In this document: piece by piece, positions 26,351 to 35,947 of the stretch
Layout of the letters: the number at the start of each line of letters is the position of its first letter
How positions within the stretch are numbered: position 1 is the first letter of the stretch
NCBI RefSeq assembly: GCF_000517085.1
Contig: NZ_KI912107.1
Coordinates: forward strand, 4,771,980 to 4,835,979
From: Saccharicrinis fermentans DSM 9555 = JCM 21142
GTDB lineage: Bacteria; Bacteroidota; Bacteroidia; Bacteroidales; Marinilabiliaceae
DNA length: 64,000 nt
Direction: 5' to 3'
Position numbers and translations under genes: made by a program
The notes under the pieces: generated by a model
The model's database searches: none
The model's input: only the letters and a program-made list of their open reading frames with translations
What the model was told of the DNA's origin: nothing

Positions 26351-28420
26351 CTAATTGGGTAAGATAAATGGAACTGGAACGGTATAGGAAACGCGTACAT
26401 TTTGTCCTCGTTGATTTCCGGCTGTCCATTTAGGCATGCTTTTTACAACACGAATAGCTTCGGCATCTAATGATTTTGATACCCCTTTAACTACTTTAAC
26501 GTTCGATAAACTGCCATCCTTTTCTATCACAATCTGGATATACACATTACCTTGTATGCCTTCATCAAGGGCATCTTGTGGGTATTTGAGTTGTTCTTGG
26601 ATAAAAGCATGCATGGCGCTTTCCCCTGCGGGGTATTCAGGCATGCTTTCCACTATCCCAAATACAGGCTCTTCGCTGTCTATTTTATGACTGTCATTTT
26701 CCGCTTCGGCGATACTATCCATGTTTTCTTGTTTCGCATCATTGTATTGAGCGTATATTTCCTCTTGGCGTTCCGTTGCCTTTTGGTATATTTTTTTTTC
26801 CTTTTTTTTGTCGATGCCGGTTGTTGTCATGCGTCTGGTTTGTGTAATTGATGATGGCGGATAATACACAACAACCTTGCTAACCTCCTCGTTAAAGGTG
26901 TATTTGCAAAATGTATTTTTAATAGGGCAATTAAACAGTGGGGCAAACAAAAAGGCTTGTTCTTGAGTCACATCCTCCTCATTTACACCTAAAAGAGAGG
27001 CTGTTTTAGCATAAAATGGCGAATAAGGCTGGATTTTAGCATGGGTAAGCGCTTGTCCTTTATTGTTGTATATTACGTAAAAGGCCAAATCTGATAAGCA
27101 GATGCTATTATTTTCCCATTGGGCAATATAGGGTGTCATACAAGGCACATTCAGTTTTTTTTCAACATCCTTTGGGTATAAGATGGTTGAATCTTTTCCA
27201 TAGAAAATGGTTGATGTAATGTCTATGGAGACCTCCTCAATAGGACAATCTTGGCCTATCCCTGTAGATCTGATTTCGCTAATACCTTCGTAAGGGTTAA
27301 TTAAGATAATTTCATCTTCAATGTTTTTAATATGTCGAACCTCCTGATTGCAATAGCGAAGTTTTACATTATTACAGGCAATTTTAATGTCGGAGCAATC
27401 CTCGACAGATCCAATTGCTAAATTGGTTCTATTCCTTGACTTTCTCTCTAAAAATAAACCGTAATCTACCGCTGCTAATTTTGTTTCAGCGTCCCTCTTA
27501 CTTTTGTTTGGGAAATTTTTAGAAGAAGAAGGAAATAATTTTAAAAATTGATCCGAAAAATAATTGTAATTAACATTCACCTGATCGTATAAATCGACAC
27601 TAACCTGTTTAAAATCATCGCGATTAATGGTGTTTACTGCTATCATTTCGTCATCGAATTTTGTCACTTCAGCTATATATAAAGGAAGCCCGGACTTGTT
27701 TTCAATTATAAATATTCCTTCAATACTACAATCAACAGTTTGTCGGTAGGCTGTATATTCATCTTGCACTTTGTAGGTAAATACAGTTTGCGCATCGGTA
27801 ATTTGTATAACGTGATAGGAAATTAGAAATGTATTATGTTTAATACCTGAATAGTTATTAGTTAATAAGAATTGGCGTTTTTCGGTTATGCTATCACCCA
27901 CTGAAAGTTTTTTATTTAGGTAAAAGTAGTTCCCATTTTTTTGAAATATATCTAAAAATAATTCTACCTCATCGTCGAGTCCAACACCATAGGGTGATTC
28001 TGCGATTTCTTCCTTAAACGAATAAGGAGAAAGTGTTTCTCCTGTCTTGGAAATTTTTCGTTTAAATACAGATGATTTTAAAAATTGTTGTATAAAATAG
28101 CGTTCTTCAAATGGTTCCAGAAAGGTGTTTAAGGAAAATAGTTGTTCATTGCCATCAAATACGTTGAGCTCTTTTATTTTTTCTTCAATTAAAAAACTTT
28201 TGTTGCTCTGTTTATTTGCTTTAAAGGAAGTATATGCAATAGATTTAAAGCCGGAGTTAATTTCTGATTCGGCACGGTAAATGTATTCTTGCTTGGTGTT
28301 GGGTTTAAATTTTAGTTGAATATTTTGCTGCGCAGATAATTGCACCTGTATTCCAATTATTACGAATAGTGCAATATGTCCTTTTCGTATAGCGTGTTTC
28401 AAGTTTATGGTTAAGTTCAT
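26351..28420 (-). CDS. Exported protein with C-terminal TonB domain
   Basis: A 689-residue protein. The N-terminus has a hydrophobic signal or anchor (ALFVIIGIQVQLSAQ, after a basic start). The central ~500 residues form an unrecognised region with several Cys. A charged, Glu/Gln-rich segment (~545-590) leads to a C-terminal TonB domain (~595-689): MPEYPAGESAMHAFIQ, YPQDALDEGIQGNVYIQIVI, SLDAEAIRVVKSMPKW. Classical TonB links inner-membrane energy to outer-membrane receptors; here the domain is fused to a large exported part, as in some Bacteroidota M56-like or unknown proteins, so energy transduction is not certain. Flanked by two other exported proteins on the same strand. Confidence 0.7.
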   Translation of the reverse strand: MNLTINLKHAIRKGHIALFVIIGIQVQLSAQQNIQLKFKPNTKQEYIYRAESEINSGFKSIAYTSFKANKQSNKSFLIEEKIKELNVFDGNEQLFSLNTFLEPFEERYFIQQFLKSSVFKRKISKTGETLSPYSFKEEIAESPYGVGLDDEVELFLDIFQKNGNYFYLNKKLSVGDSITEKRQFLLTNNYSGIKHNTFLISYHVIQITDAQTVFTYKVQDEYTAYRQTVDCSIEGIFIIENKSGLPLYIAEVTKFDDEMIAVNTINRDDFKQVSVDLYDQVNVNYNYFSDQFLKLFPSSSKNFPNKSKRDAETKLAAVDYGLFLERKSRNRTNLAIGSVEDCSDIKIACNNVKLRYCNQEVRHIKNIEDEIILINPYEGISEIRSTGIGQDCPIEEVSIDITSTIFYGKDSTILYPKDVEKKLNVPCMTPYIAQWENNSICLSDLAFYVIYNNKGQALTHAKIQPYSPFYAKTASLLGVNEEDVTQEQAFLFAPLFNCPIKNTFCKYTFNEEVSKVVVYYPPSSITQTRRMTTTGIDKKKEKKIYQKATERQEEIYAQYNDAKQENMDSIAEAENDSHKIDSEEPVFGIVESMPEYPAGESAMHAFIQEQLKYPQDALDEGIQGNVYIQIVIEKDGSLSNVKVVKGVSKSLDAEAIRVVKSMPKWTAGNQRGQNVRVSYTVPVPFILPN

Positions 28421-28442
28421 AATAAAAATTCAGTTGAGGGTG

Positions 28443-29696
28443 TTAATATATTACAGCGCATTGTGGTAAATCCGCCTTCAAACTATATATTTCAGACATT
28501 GGTAAGGGATTTTTCCGTAGGTCAATGAATTTAAGATTAGTTAACGACCTTATACCTGTAGGTAATTGTGTCAGGCCGTTATTGCTTAAATCTAAATACT
28601 CTAATGTGCTTAGTCTGGCTATGTTTTCTGGAAGTACTGATATATTATTGCTTCCTAAATATAAGTCCTCAACCGAGCTTAAGAGGTAAATATTGTCTGG
28701 TAAAAAACTAATGTTATTGTCGTTTAAGTTTAGTGTCCTGATTGTAGAGATTAAAATGCTTGAGGGGAAGTGTGTGAAGTTGTTGTGGGCTAAGTTTAGT
28801 GTATTAAAACGCAATTCAGAAAAGTCAGCCGGTAAATCACTTAGTTGGTTGTGGCTAACATTTAACTCTTCAATATAGTAGTAGTTTAAAAAGTTTAAGG
28901 GCAGTGATTTGAATTGATTGTTGGAGATGTTTAGTTGTTTAATATTTTTCAAATCTCCGAATGACTCGGGTAACCTGGTCAACTTATTCCCTTCGAGGTT
29001 TAGATGGTGTAACCTTTCAAAATGAGTAATGCCTTCGGGTAGTGAATCAATTTGATTATACGCTAAATTTAAAGATTCTAAGTAATTTAAATTACCAAAA
29101 TCAGATGGGGAATTTGTGATTTTGTTATGACTTAGATTTATATTTTCTAGCTTTTCAAGTTGTGTTAACGCAGCAGGATAGGTTGTGAATTGGTTGTATG
29201 AAAGGTTTATCTCGGAAATATTTTTTAAGTCACCAAAAGACTCCGGTAATTCACAAAGCAGATTGTTCTCTGCATAAAAAATATACAGACTATTGAGTTT
29301 GCCAATTGCATTTGGTAACTCACTTATTTTATTATTGGATATAGATAAGCGGGTAAGCTGCGGCCAATGAGTAATTACAGAGATATTATTAAGTTGATTG
29401 TTGCTAAAATCAGCTTTTTCTATATGAACTAATTTGTCTAAATAGGAGGGTAGTTCTGTAAATTGGTTGTAGGCTAGCGTTAAGTTTTCCAAAGAGATAC
29501 AATTTCCAATTTTAGGGGATAGTTCACTAAGTCCCTGGTTGTATAAAAACAAGTGGGTAACTTCATTTTTATTGGCTATGGCTCCTTCTATTGTTGTGTT
29601 GACCTGACACATTCTTTGGGATAAAGAACGGATTGGCAGGTGTATGATAATAGCGAATAATGCAATTGTTATGAATGGATTAGGCTTTATGTTCAT
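28443..29696 (-). CDS. Secreted leucine-rich repeat protein
   Basis: A 417-residue protein with a signal peptide (FITIALFAIIIHLPIRSLSQ). About 15 leucine-rich repeats of ~23 residues follow the consensus L..L.L..N.L..LP..., of the bacterial LPxx (YopM/IpaH-like and plant-RI-like) type. It has no catalytic domain. LRR solenoids bind proteins or glycans. It starts a run of three exported proteins on the minus strand, with only 22 bp to the TonB-C gene, so cotranscription is likely. Confidence 0.8.
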   Translation of the reverse strand: MNIKPNPFITIALFAIIIHLPIRSLSQRMCQVNTTIEGAIANKNEVTHLFLYNQGLSELSPKIGNCISLENLTLAYNQFTELPSYLDKLVHIEKADFSNNQLNNISVITHWPQLTRLSISNNKISELPNAIGKLNSLYIFYAENNLLCELPESFGDLKNISEINLSYNQFTTYPAALTQLEKLENINLSHNKITNSPSDFGNLNYLESLNLAYNQIDSLPEGITHFERLHHLNLEGNKLTRLPESFGDLKNIKQLNISNNQFKSLPLNFLNYYYIEELNVSHNQLSDLPADFSELRFNTLNLAHNNFTHFPSSILISTIRTLNLNDNNISFLPDNIYLLSSVEDLYLGSNNISVLPENIARLSTLEYLDLSNNGLTQLPTGIRSLTNLKFIDLRKNPLPMSEIYSLKADLPQCAVIY

Positions 29697-30316
29697 TCTA
29701 TTTCTTCTAAAATGTAAAAATTGTTGGTGGTTTATAGTTGTTTTTTTACGGACGTAAAGGTAGTATTTTTTAAAAAAAATGACGCCAATTTTTTTAGCGC
29801 AAAACGTGTTTTTTATTTCTATAAAAAACTGCTATAAGCACTAGTTGAACTTGTAATAAGTATTATTGTTGTCAATTAGGATGCGGTGTTTAGGTTCCAA
29901 AGATCTAGACTAAAAAAGCGGAGCTGTATTTTAACCCGAATATCGTTGTAAACGTCTCTGATGCCTTGAAAATAGCTTTGAAACTTGTCGCTTTGTTTTT
30001 TTGTTTGTTCAACAGGATGGGCATGAGGGTTTAGGCAAAGATAGGTTTAAAAAACGTCGTACTTGGTTTTTTTAGCTTAGATATTTTAGTAAAAATAGTA
30101 CGCAGTTAGCAAAAATAGATCATGATAGAAAGAAATGGTATTTTGGTTGATTTAAACAATAAAAAATAAATATTTGTGTTTTACAAAATACATACACATA
30201 TTTACATTATAATAAACAGCATGAAAAGCTGTTTATTGTGTGAGTCAGTAAAAACTCACATTCCATTATTTTTATATAACACAAAATTTCAGTCAAAACA
30301 TCTAAAACAATACAAA
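29697..30316. other. Intergenic region between divergent LRR and GH8 genes
   Basis: About 620 bp of AT-rich DNA holding the promoters of two divergent genes. An ORF extending the GH8 gene upstream to 30176 has no signal-like start and is probably spurious. I see no perfect TAnnTTTG box; a one-mismatch candidate (TACCTTTA, minus strand) lies near 29755-29762. Confidence 0.4.
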
Positions 30317-31675
30317 ATGATTAAATCAATTGGCTTTTTAACACTTGGTTTGCTGTTTGTTACAACAATATTGGCTCAGGTGAATTATCCATTTCCTCAA
30401 AATATTTCTTACCCTTACGGCCATAATCTTACTACGGTAAATTCAGCACAGTTAAAAACAGATTTTGAAACTTGGTGGGGCCAGTATTATGAAGAAAGTG
30501 GCCAACTTGCACGCATTAAATTTGATGATAAATCGCTAACTGTTTCTGAGGGAATAGGCTATGGTATGCTGTTGGCTGTTTATATGAGTGATAACAACAA
30601 GAGCTATCAGACTGAATTTGATAAACTGTGGACTTATTACAATAGTTTTTTAAATGAAAACGGACTTATGCATTGGCAGATAAGTGGTTTTAGTCATGTA
30701 GTTGGTTCTAATGCTGCCACAGATGCAGAATTAGATGTGGCGGTGGCATTGATTATGGCCTACTACCAATTTGGTGATGAAAATTACAAAACAGATGCTT
30801 TGAGCTTGTTAAGCAAAATAAGGCAATATGAAGTGGATGAAAACATGGTTTTAAAACCAGGTGATGTATGGAACAGTAAAAAAAATCCATCCTATTTCTC
30901 GTATTTTGGCTTAGGTCTGTTTGCCCAGTTCGATTCATCCAATAAATCCTTCTGGAACGATGTGATCCATGCCAGTTTTTCAGAAGTGCTGGAAAATCAA
31001 AGTGATGCTGGTATTTCTTCCGATTGGTACAATCCTAATAATCCCAAAGATAATTTAGGTACAGAAATGAGCTATGATGGTATTCGAACTCCCTGGCGTG
31101 TAGCTTTGGGTTATGCTTGGTGGGGAGGGGATAACGCAGAAATATACCTCGACTGTATTTTAAATTCTTTTGAAAACACAAGTGCTTCCGATATTAAAGA
31201 TAAGATTCAATACGCAACGGGTAGTATTATAGGTGCTTATAACAATGCTACTTTTGTAGGGGCTATTGGCTCAGTTTTTATACGTTCAAGTGCCTATTCA
31301 AATAAATTAAGTGAATATTATACCAATCTTGAAAATCAGGAGTGGGATATTAATAACTCATACTTTGGGGGAGCGTTTGATATTCTTTATCGTTTAACCT
31401 TGTCAGGGAATTTTCCAAACCTGGCCGCAATTTCCACTTCTACTCATTTCAATAAAATAGTGGCGGATCAAGAAGTAATTAATGTTTATCCAAATCCGGC
31501 AAGTTCTTCTATTACAATAATAAAACCAGTAGAAGGGGTTGTTCATATTTGTGATGTAAGTGGAAGGGTAGTAAAAAGTACCAGTGATACTTATGTCAAT
31601 GTTAGCGATTTAACTGTAGGCACTTATTTCTGTGTAATGGAGGGGGGTATTGCTGCTAGATTTGTTAAACAATAG
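30317..31675 (+). CDS. Secreted glycoside hydrolase family 8 enzyme with T9SS sorting domain
   Basis: The ATG at 30317 gives a signal peptide (MIKSIGFLTLGLLFVTTILA); the longer ORF from 30176 would bury it, so I reject that start. The ~350-residue catalytic part shows GH8 features: TVSEGIGYGMLLAVY with the proton-donor Glu, NAATDAELDVAVALI (the family Asp region), and SYDGIRTPWRVALGY. GH8 enzymes are endo-acting glucanases, xylanases or chitosanases; the exact substrate cannot be told. The C-terminal ~75 residues (INVYPNPASSSITI ... GTYFCV) form a type A T9SS sorting domain, so the enzyme is secreted or surface-bound through the outer membrane. Confidence 0.88.
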   Translation: MIKSIGFLTLGLLFVTTILAQVNYPFPQNISYPYGHNLTTVNSAQLKTDFETWWGQYYEESGQLARIKFDDKSLTVSEGIGYGMLLAVYMSDNNKSYQTEFDKLWTYYNSFLNENGLMHWQISGFSHVVGSNAATDAELDVAVALIMAYYQFGDENYKTDALSLLSKIRQYEVDENMVLKPGDVWNSKKNPSYFSYFGLGLFAQFDSSNKSFWNDVIHASFSEVLENQSDAGISSDWYNPNNPKDNLGTEMSYDGIRTPWRVALGYAWWGGDNAEIYLDCILNSFENTSASDIKDKIQYATGSIIGAYNNATFVGAIGSVFIRSSAYSNKLSEYYTNLENQEWDINNSYFGGAFDILYRLTLSGNFPNLAAISTSTHFNKIVADQEVINVYPNPASSSITIIKPVEGVVHICDVSGRVVKSTSDTYVNVSDLTVGTYFCVMEGGIAARFVKQ

Positions 31676-31838
31676 CATTAATAAGCATACGCTAAAGCCA
31701 GCTAAGCATTATTTGACATGTGCCAGATTGTTTTATATGGTTAAATTTATCCTTCTGAGGTCATATGGAATCCTTCTAGCTTCATTATTTCTTGAATAAG
31801 GATTGGTATTTCTCTTAAATAACAATGCTTATTAATGC
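31675..31838. repeat. 14-bp perfect inverted repeats flanking 136 bp after the GH8 gene
   Basis: The word GCATTAATAAGCAT at 31675-31688 is perfectly inverted at 31825-31838. The first arm begins at the last base of the GH8 stop codon. The enclosed DNA has no ORF. It may be a small MITE-like insertion or a long-range hairpin at the transcript end. A second hairpin (GTGAAAC ... GTTTCAC) follows at ~31841-31863 and may be a terminator. Confidence 0.5.
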
Positions 31839-32093
31839 GGGGTGAAACTGCTGGTTTCACTCCACATTGATTTGAAAAACTAAATCTTTATTTTTTATTT
31901 CTACTCTCAGACTCCAATGTTCACAAAAGAAGTGGGGGTTTGTGCATTATTATCGGATATCCTGCCTGAAATATTCTTTGAAAATAAAGCTACGCTATAA
32001 TTAAACATTGTAAGTAGGATGAATATTGTGCGCATGTTAAGATCTGAATGAGAACTCCGGGTTCGACTATTCATAAAGCCAGATATTATTGTT

Positions 32094-33580
32094 TAATTGA
32101 ATAATTTTTTAGCTTTTAGCTCGGTGACTTTACCAAACTGACTTAATTTATCAAAATCTATTGGCTTTTTATCTCCTACAATAGTAATTATGACTTTTTT
32201 GTTTTTAATATATTTGTTGTAAAAATCTTCTACGTTATCAAAAGATAAAGCATTGGCATTTTCATAGAGAACTTTGTTAGGATCTTCGGTACAACCTACA
32301 TACTTCCAATGCGGGATATTTTGGCTAAGGGATCTGAAACCTGGACGTTTATTATTAATTAATTGTTTGTTTGATGTTCTTTTTTATGATGTCCATTCTC
32401 TCCGGTTTTTTCGGCTTTTTTTAATGACTGACCCATGATTTTTGGAACTATGACAATAAAATCACCGCCTACCTCTTCAAAATCCATACAATCGGCATCG
32501 GCGCTCATCAGCTTGTTGTCATTTACCAATTCATCCAATAATCCGGTTGATGAATAATTGGATAGTAAACGATGACAAATACTGAGTGTTAATTCGTCGG
32601 GGTGACCAATAGGTACCGTGTGATAACCCAGAATTCCTACTTTTATAGGCAATAGTCGTTTGTTAACCTGAACTCTTCCTTTATATGGTTTTGTTTTGAT
32701 TTCTTGTGGCTTAGGTAATTCTTTAGCTGCCCATGTACCAAACTTATTTTTAATCAGAGGCTTGGTTGATTCTGCATCGAAATCTCCTGTTAAAATTAAG
32801 GCCATATTATTAGGGACGTAATAGGTCTCATAATAAGTTCTCATTTTTGATAGAGATGGATTTTTCAAGTCTTCGGCGGTGCCTAAAATTGTGCGGTCGC
32901 CATAAGGAGTGCCTTTGTACATTTCTTTCATCAGACTCTCCAGAAAGGCTGAACCCATATTATCGGCCTTACGATTTTTTTCTTCGTAGATGGTTTCCAA
33001 CTCTGATTGAAAAAGACGAAATACAGGGTTCTCGAAACGGTGCGAATACACTTCGAGCCATTTTTCCATCTCTGTTGACGGAAAGGTATTGAGATAACAT
33101 ATATATTCATATCCGGTAAAAGCATTCAACTCATCTCCTCCCATACCGTTGATAATACGAGTTAATTCATTAGGAATAGCATAGTCTGATGCTTTTAGGG
33201 AAAGTTCGTTTATTTTTAGCTGAATAGCTTCTCGCTCTTCTTTGTCGGTAGTTTCCCCCCAGTTTATTATATTCTAATGCAATACTGTCAAGGTAAACTT
33301 TTTCTTCCTTGTAATTAACCGTACCCATCTTATCGGTCCCTTTAAACATGATGTGCTCAAAATAATGGGCAATACCTGTGGCATCTTCCGGGTCTCTTTT
33401 GCTACCTCCTTTTACAGCAACCATTCCCCTTACGGAAGATGTACTATGGTCTTCATTTAGATATACTGTGAATCCATTACTGAGGGTGTATTTTTGTACT
33501 TTAAGCGCATCCGGAAATTCTTGTGCAGTAAGTATTATGCCACATAAGGACAATAGGAATATTTGGGCTATTTTAAGCAT
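32094..33580 (-). pseudogene. M16-family zinc peptidase, frameshifted and internally deleted
   Basis: The N-terminal piece (33170-33580) has a signal peptide and GIAHYFEHIMFKGTD, which carries the inverted HxxEH-type zinc motif in the variant HYFEH. An extra G in a G run (33255-33260 on the plus strand, C6) shifts the frame after YNKLG; the continuation (32359-33144 and upstream) reads GMGGDELNAFTGYEYICY and the first M16 domain to IVPKIMGQ. A stop follows, then a last piece near 32095-32350 (VIITIVGDKKPIDFDKL) that is the usual C-terminus. Bacteroidota M16 peptidases have ~930-980 residues; about 450 are missing. It is inactive. Confidence 0.82.
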
Positions 33581-34283
33581 AGAGATTACTTTTTAAGTTC
33601 GGTATTATTAAAGATTGTTATTGGCCTTATCTAAGATAAGTAAAAATCAACAGATGATTATTTGCTGTTATAAAAATACATAAATTATGATTGAAATTAC
33701 CTGTAAGCAAATAAATTTTGAAACCGGATTATTTTACCATATCTATAATTGTGTAAATAATAAGTTTTCTGTTTCTTTGTGAGATGCAAGGTGTATGTTT
33801 AAACTTGCTAATTAGTGAAGCTACATGTGCTTTATTGTATGTTAATGTCTGTATGTCAGATATGAATAAATGATGAGCTTGCATATTTTATATATTGAGG
33901 TATATAACGAAGTGACCTAATTAAATGGAGTATTTAACCAAATGATGAACCTAATATGAGTATAACTTACCCCGTCCCATAAGGTAGGTGCTGGACGAAA
34001 ATGGGTCTTGTTATAAGTAATACTTGATAAACAAGTGCCTGTTGCTAAGATATCTCAGATTATATGTTGTTTGAATCTCGGTGTGTTGTTTATCATCGAC
34101 TAGGTAGACAATGGATTTAATGGACTAAGGACTGGCCGAGTGTTTGATGCTTCCTGTTGTATAGCTTTGTTATTTTTGGGGTATATAAAATGTCTTTCGT
34201 GCAATTGGTAGCTGAGTAAAGGTTAAGACTGTTTAATGGAGAGGTTTAATTTAAAATAGATATAATAACAAAAATTTAGCAAA
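33581..34283. other. Long noncoding stretch
   Basis: About 700 bp between the decayed peptidase and a small membrane-protein gene. I see no convincing ORF, RNA gene or repeat. It may be further decayed coding DNA. Confidence 0.4.
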
Positions 34284-34562
34284 ATGATCAAACCACAAAT
34301 GATTGCAGCGGTAGTTATACACGCACTAATTGCCTTGAGTTTTCTAGGTGATCCGGAGTATTCGTTTCTATTTTATTTTGTCGCAGCCATCGTGTTGGCT
34401 AATGTGATTGGAATTCTTCTTATTGTTTCTGATAAAAAGACGTTAGGAGCAAAAGTATTTCTGATTTCCTCAGCCGTTATGGTGCCTATTGGACTCATTG
34501 GTGCCTTTGGAGCTCGAAAAATATTAGATGAAGAAAAAAAGAAAACCTTTTACAATAACTAA
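34284..34562 (+). CDS. Small membrane protein
   Basis: A 92-residue protein with three hydrophobic segments (about 5-22, 26-50 and 58-78) and a charged C-terminus (RKILDEEKKKT). I do not recognise the family. It is followed by 34573-34983 only 10 bp later, so the two probably form a two-gene unit. Confidence 0.55.
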   Translation: MIKPQMIAAVVIHALIALSFLGDPEYSFLFYFVAAIVLANVIGILLIVSDKKTLGAKVFLISSAVMVPIGLIGAFGARKILDEEKKKTFYNN

Positions 34563-34572
34563 AAAAGAAATC

Positions 34573-34983
34573 ATGGAAGCAATAAATACAGTAAAGCCCA
34601 GTAAGAAATTCATTAACAAGCAATATATCAATGGAGTTCTGATGACATGTGTTGGTTTGGTGGGTATTGCCATAGGCGCACCACATCTCATTGGATTAGG
34701 AATTTTCTTTCTTGTTATGACATCCATTCAAAGTAACAAAGAAATTATCAAGGTTTACGAGCATCATTTAGAAACCAAGTTTTCCGCGTTGGCATCTGCT
34801 AACTACATTAAATTCTCTGATCTAAAGCAGGTTGAAAGAGTTAGTGATAAGAAAATATTTGTACATTATATGCAGGGAGATAAGCCGAAAAAGTTTAGGG
34901 TGCCGGTGCATATGATCGATGAAAAGGAAGTATCTCATTTTTTGAATATACTTGATTCTAAGATTGTTGCAGTGGCGTCATAG
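34573..34983 (+). CDS. Membrane-anchored protein with PH-like cytosolic part
   Basis: Start chosen at the ATG at 34573 (MEAINTVKPSKKFINK); the in-frame start at 34528 overlaps the upstream gene. Of ~136 residues, the first 60 hold a hydrophobic hairpin (GVLMTCVGLVGIAIG, LIGLGIFFLVM). The rest looks like a small beta-rich domain (KVYEHHLETKF ... LKQVERVSDKKIFVHY), similar in style to bacterial PH-like membrane proteins. The function is unknown. Confidence 0.5.
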   Translation: MEAINTVKPSKKFINKQYINGVLMTCVGLVGIAIGAPHLIGLGIFFLVMTSIQSNKEIIKVYEHHLETKFSALASANYIKFSDLKQVERVSDKKIFVHYMQGDKPKKFRVPVHMIDEKEVSHFLNILDSKIVAVAS

Positions 34984-35203
34984 GTCCTTGTTGGAGTAGT
35001 CATTGTGAGCTAAGAATTATATTAAAATGCGACTGATAGCGGGTAACAGGAATTATTGTAGTATCCATATTTGACAAAGATTTGTAATGGGAGCCTCTAC
35101 TTTTAGTACCTGTGCTGAAATCTAGTGCCCTGTGAATTATAGATGGTTTGACAGATTGTTCCATCTCGTTTGATCAGATATCAGATGTTTATTTTTTTTA
35201 TTA

Positions 35204-35211
35204 TATATTTG
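35204..35211 (+). promoter_or_regulatory. TAnnTTTG -7 box before 35287
   Basis: TATATTTG matches the Bacteroidota -7 consensus and lies 76 bp before the start codon of the small exported protein. I do not see a well-spaced -33 TTG, so this is a tentative call. Confidence 0.4.
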
Positions 35212-35286
35212 TACTCCATAAGGCATTTTTTTTACGAATGCATTCATTTAATTGATAAAATATTTAAGCATTAAAATATATTTTTT

Positions 35287-35733
35287 ATGAGAGTTATTTT
35301 TGCACTTTTACTCACAGCTGTTATATCGTTCTCTGCATTTTCGCAGAAATCGAAAAGTGAAATCATTAAGGAATTTTCTTCGGGTGTTATAGATTATGGA
35401 GAACTAACATTAAATGAATATTCACCTATTTCTAGCTTTAATAAAATAGCTTACGACCAGGCTGATAAGTCTATTACTTTAACAAAGGAAAATATGGCGA
35501 GTGCATTAAGTGAGGCAGTGGCTTATAAAGCATGCTTTATTTCAGTAGGTACATATACCTTGGTTAAGGTAACTGATTTTAATAAAAAGGTAATGTCTGG
35601 TTCTTGGGGATGTAAGCTTCCTTTTGGTGAAGGTTATATTCAAAAAGGCACCTTGCTACACAAAGAAGATTATTTAAATAATATCATAGGGGTTCCTAGT
35701 TCGCAACGTCGAATGATGTTTTTGTTTAAATAA
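35287..35733 (+). CDS. Small exported protein, unknown
   Basis: A 148-residue protein with a signal peptide (MRVIFALLLTAVISFSAFSQ). The mature part is about 128 residues, ending SSQRRMMFLFK. No motif is recognised. It stands alone, followed by a repeat element and an IS. Confidence 0.55.
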   Translation: MRVIFALLLTAVISFSAFSQKSKSEIIKEFSSGVIDYGELTLNEYSPISSFNKIAYDQADKSITLTKENMASALSEAVAYKACFISVGTYTLVKVTDFNKKVMSGSWGCKLPFGEGYIQKGTLLHKEDYLNNIIGVPSSQRRMMFLFK

Positions 35734-35846
35734 GTAGAAATAAGCAAAGGGAATGTTAGCTGAACTCTGTCCTGTTGTTTTTTTACGATTTCAAATTAAC
35801 TCATTATTTTTCTTTTAACCAATTTCTAAAAGCTTCATCGGGGAGC

Positions 35847-35916
35847 TTATGATTTTTGCCAAGGGCGGCTGAGGTACGAAGCCGTTTATATACCCTTGGC
35901 AGAACTCATAAGCGGA
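35847..35916. repeat. Long hairpin element, related to sequence near 20403
   Basis: Arms of ~21 nt (GCTTATGATTTTTGCCAAGGG at the left, and its near-complement ending CATAAGC at the right) enclose a second small stem (CGGCT / AGCCG). The right inner part, GAAGCCGTTTATATACCCTTG, matches 20433-20454 with one change. Two related copies 15 kb apart indicate a REP-like or MITE-like repeat. Confidence 0.6.
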
Positions 35917-35947
35917 CCTACCTTCGCTTTTATAATTTGGTGTGTGC

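Noticed and set aside
30176-30316. Longer start for the GH8 gene at 30176
   Set aside because: It would place the hydrophobic signal peptide 47 residues inside the protein; the ATG at 30317 gives a proper secretion signal.
33581-34283. Possible small RNA or gene in the 700-bp gap
   Set aside because: Short hairpins are present but no promoter-terminator pair or conserved pattern was visible.
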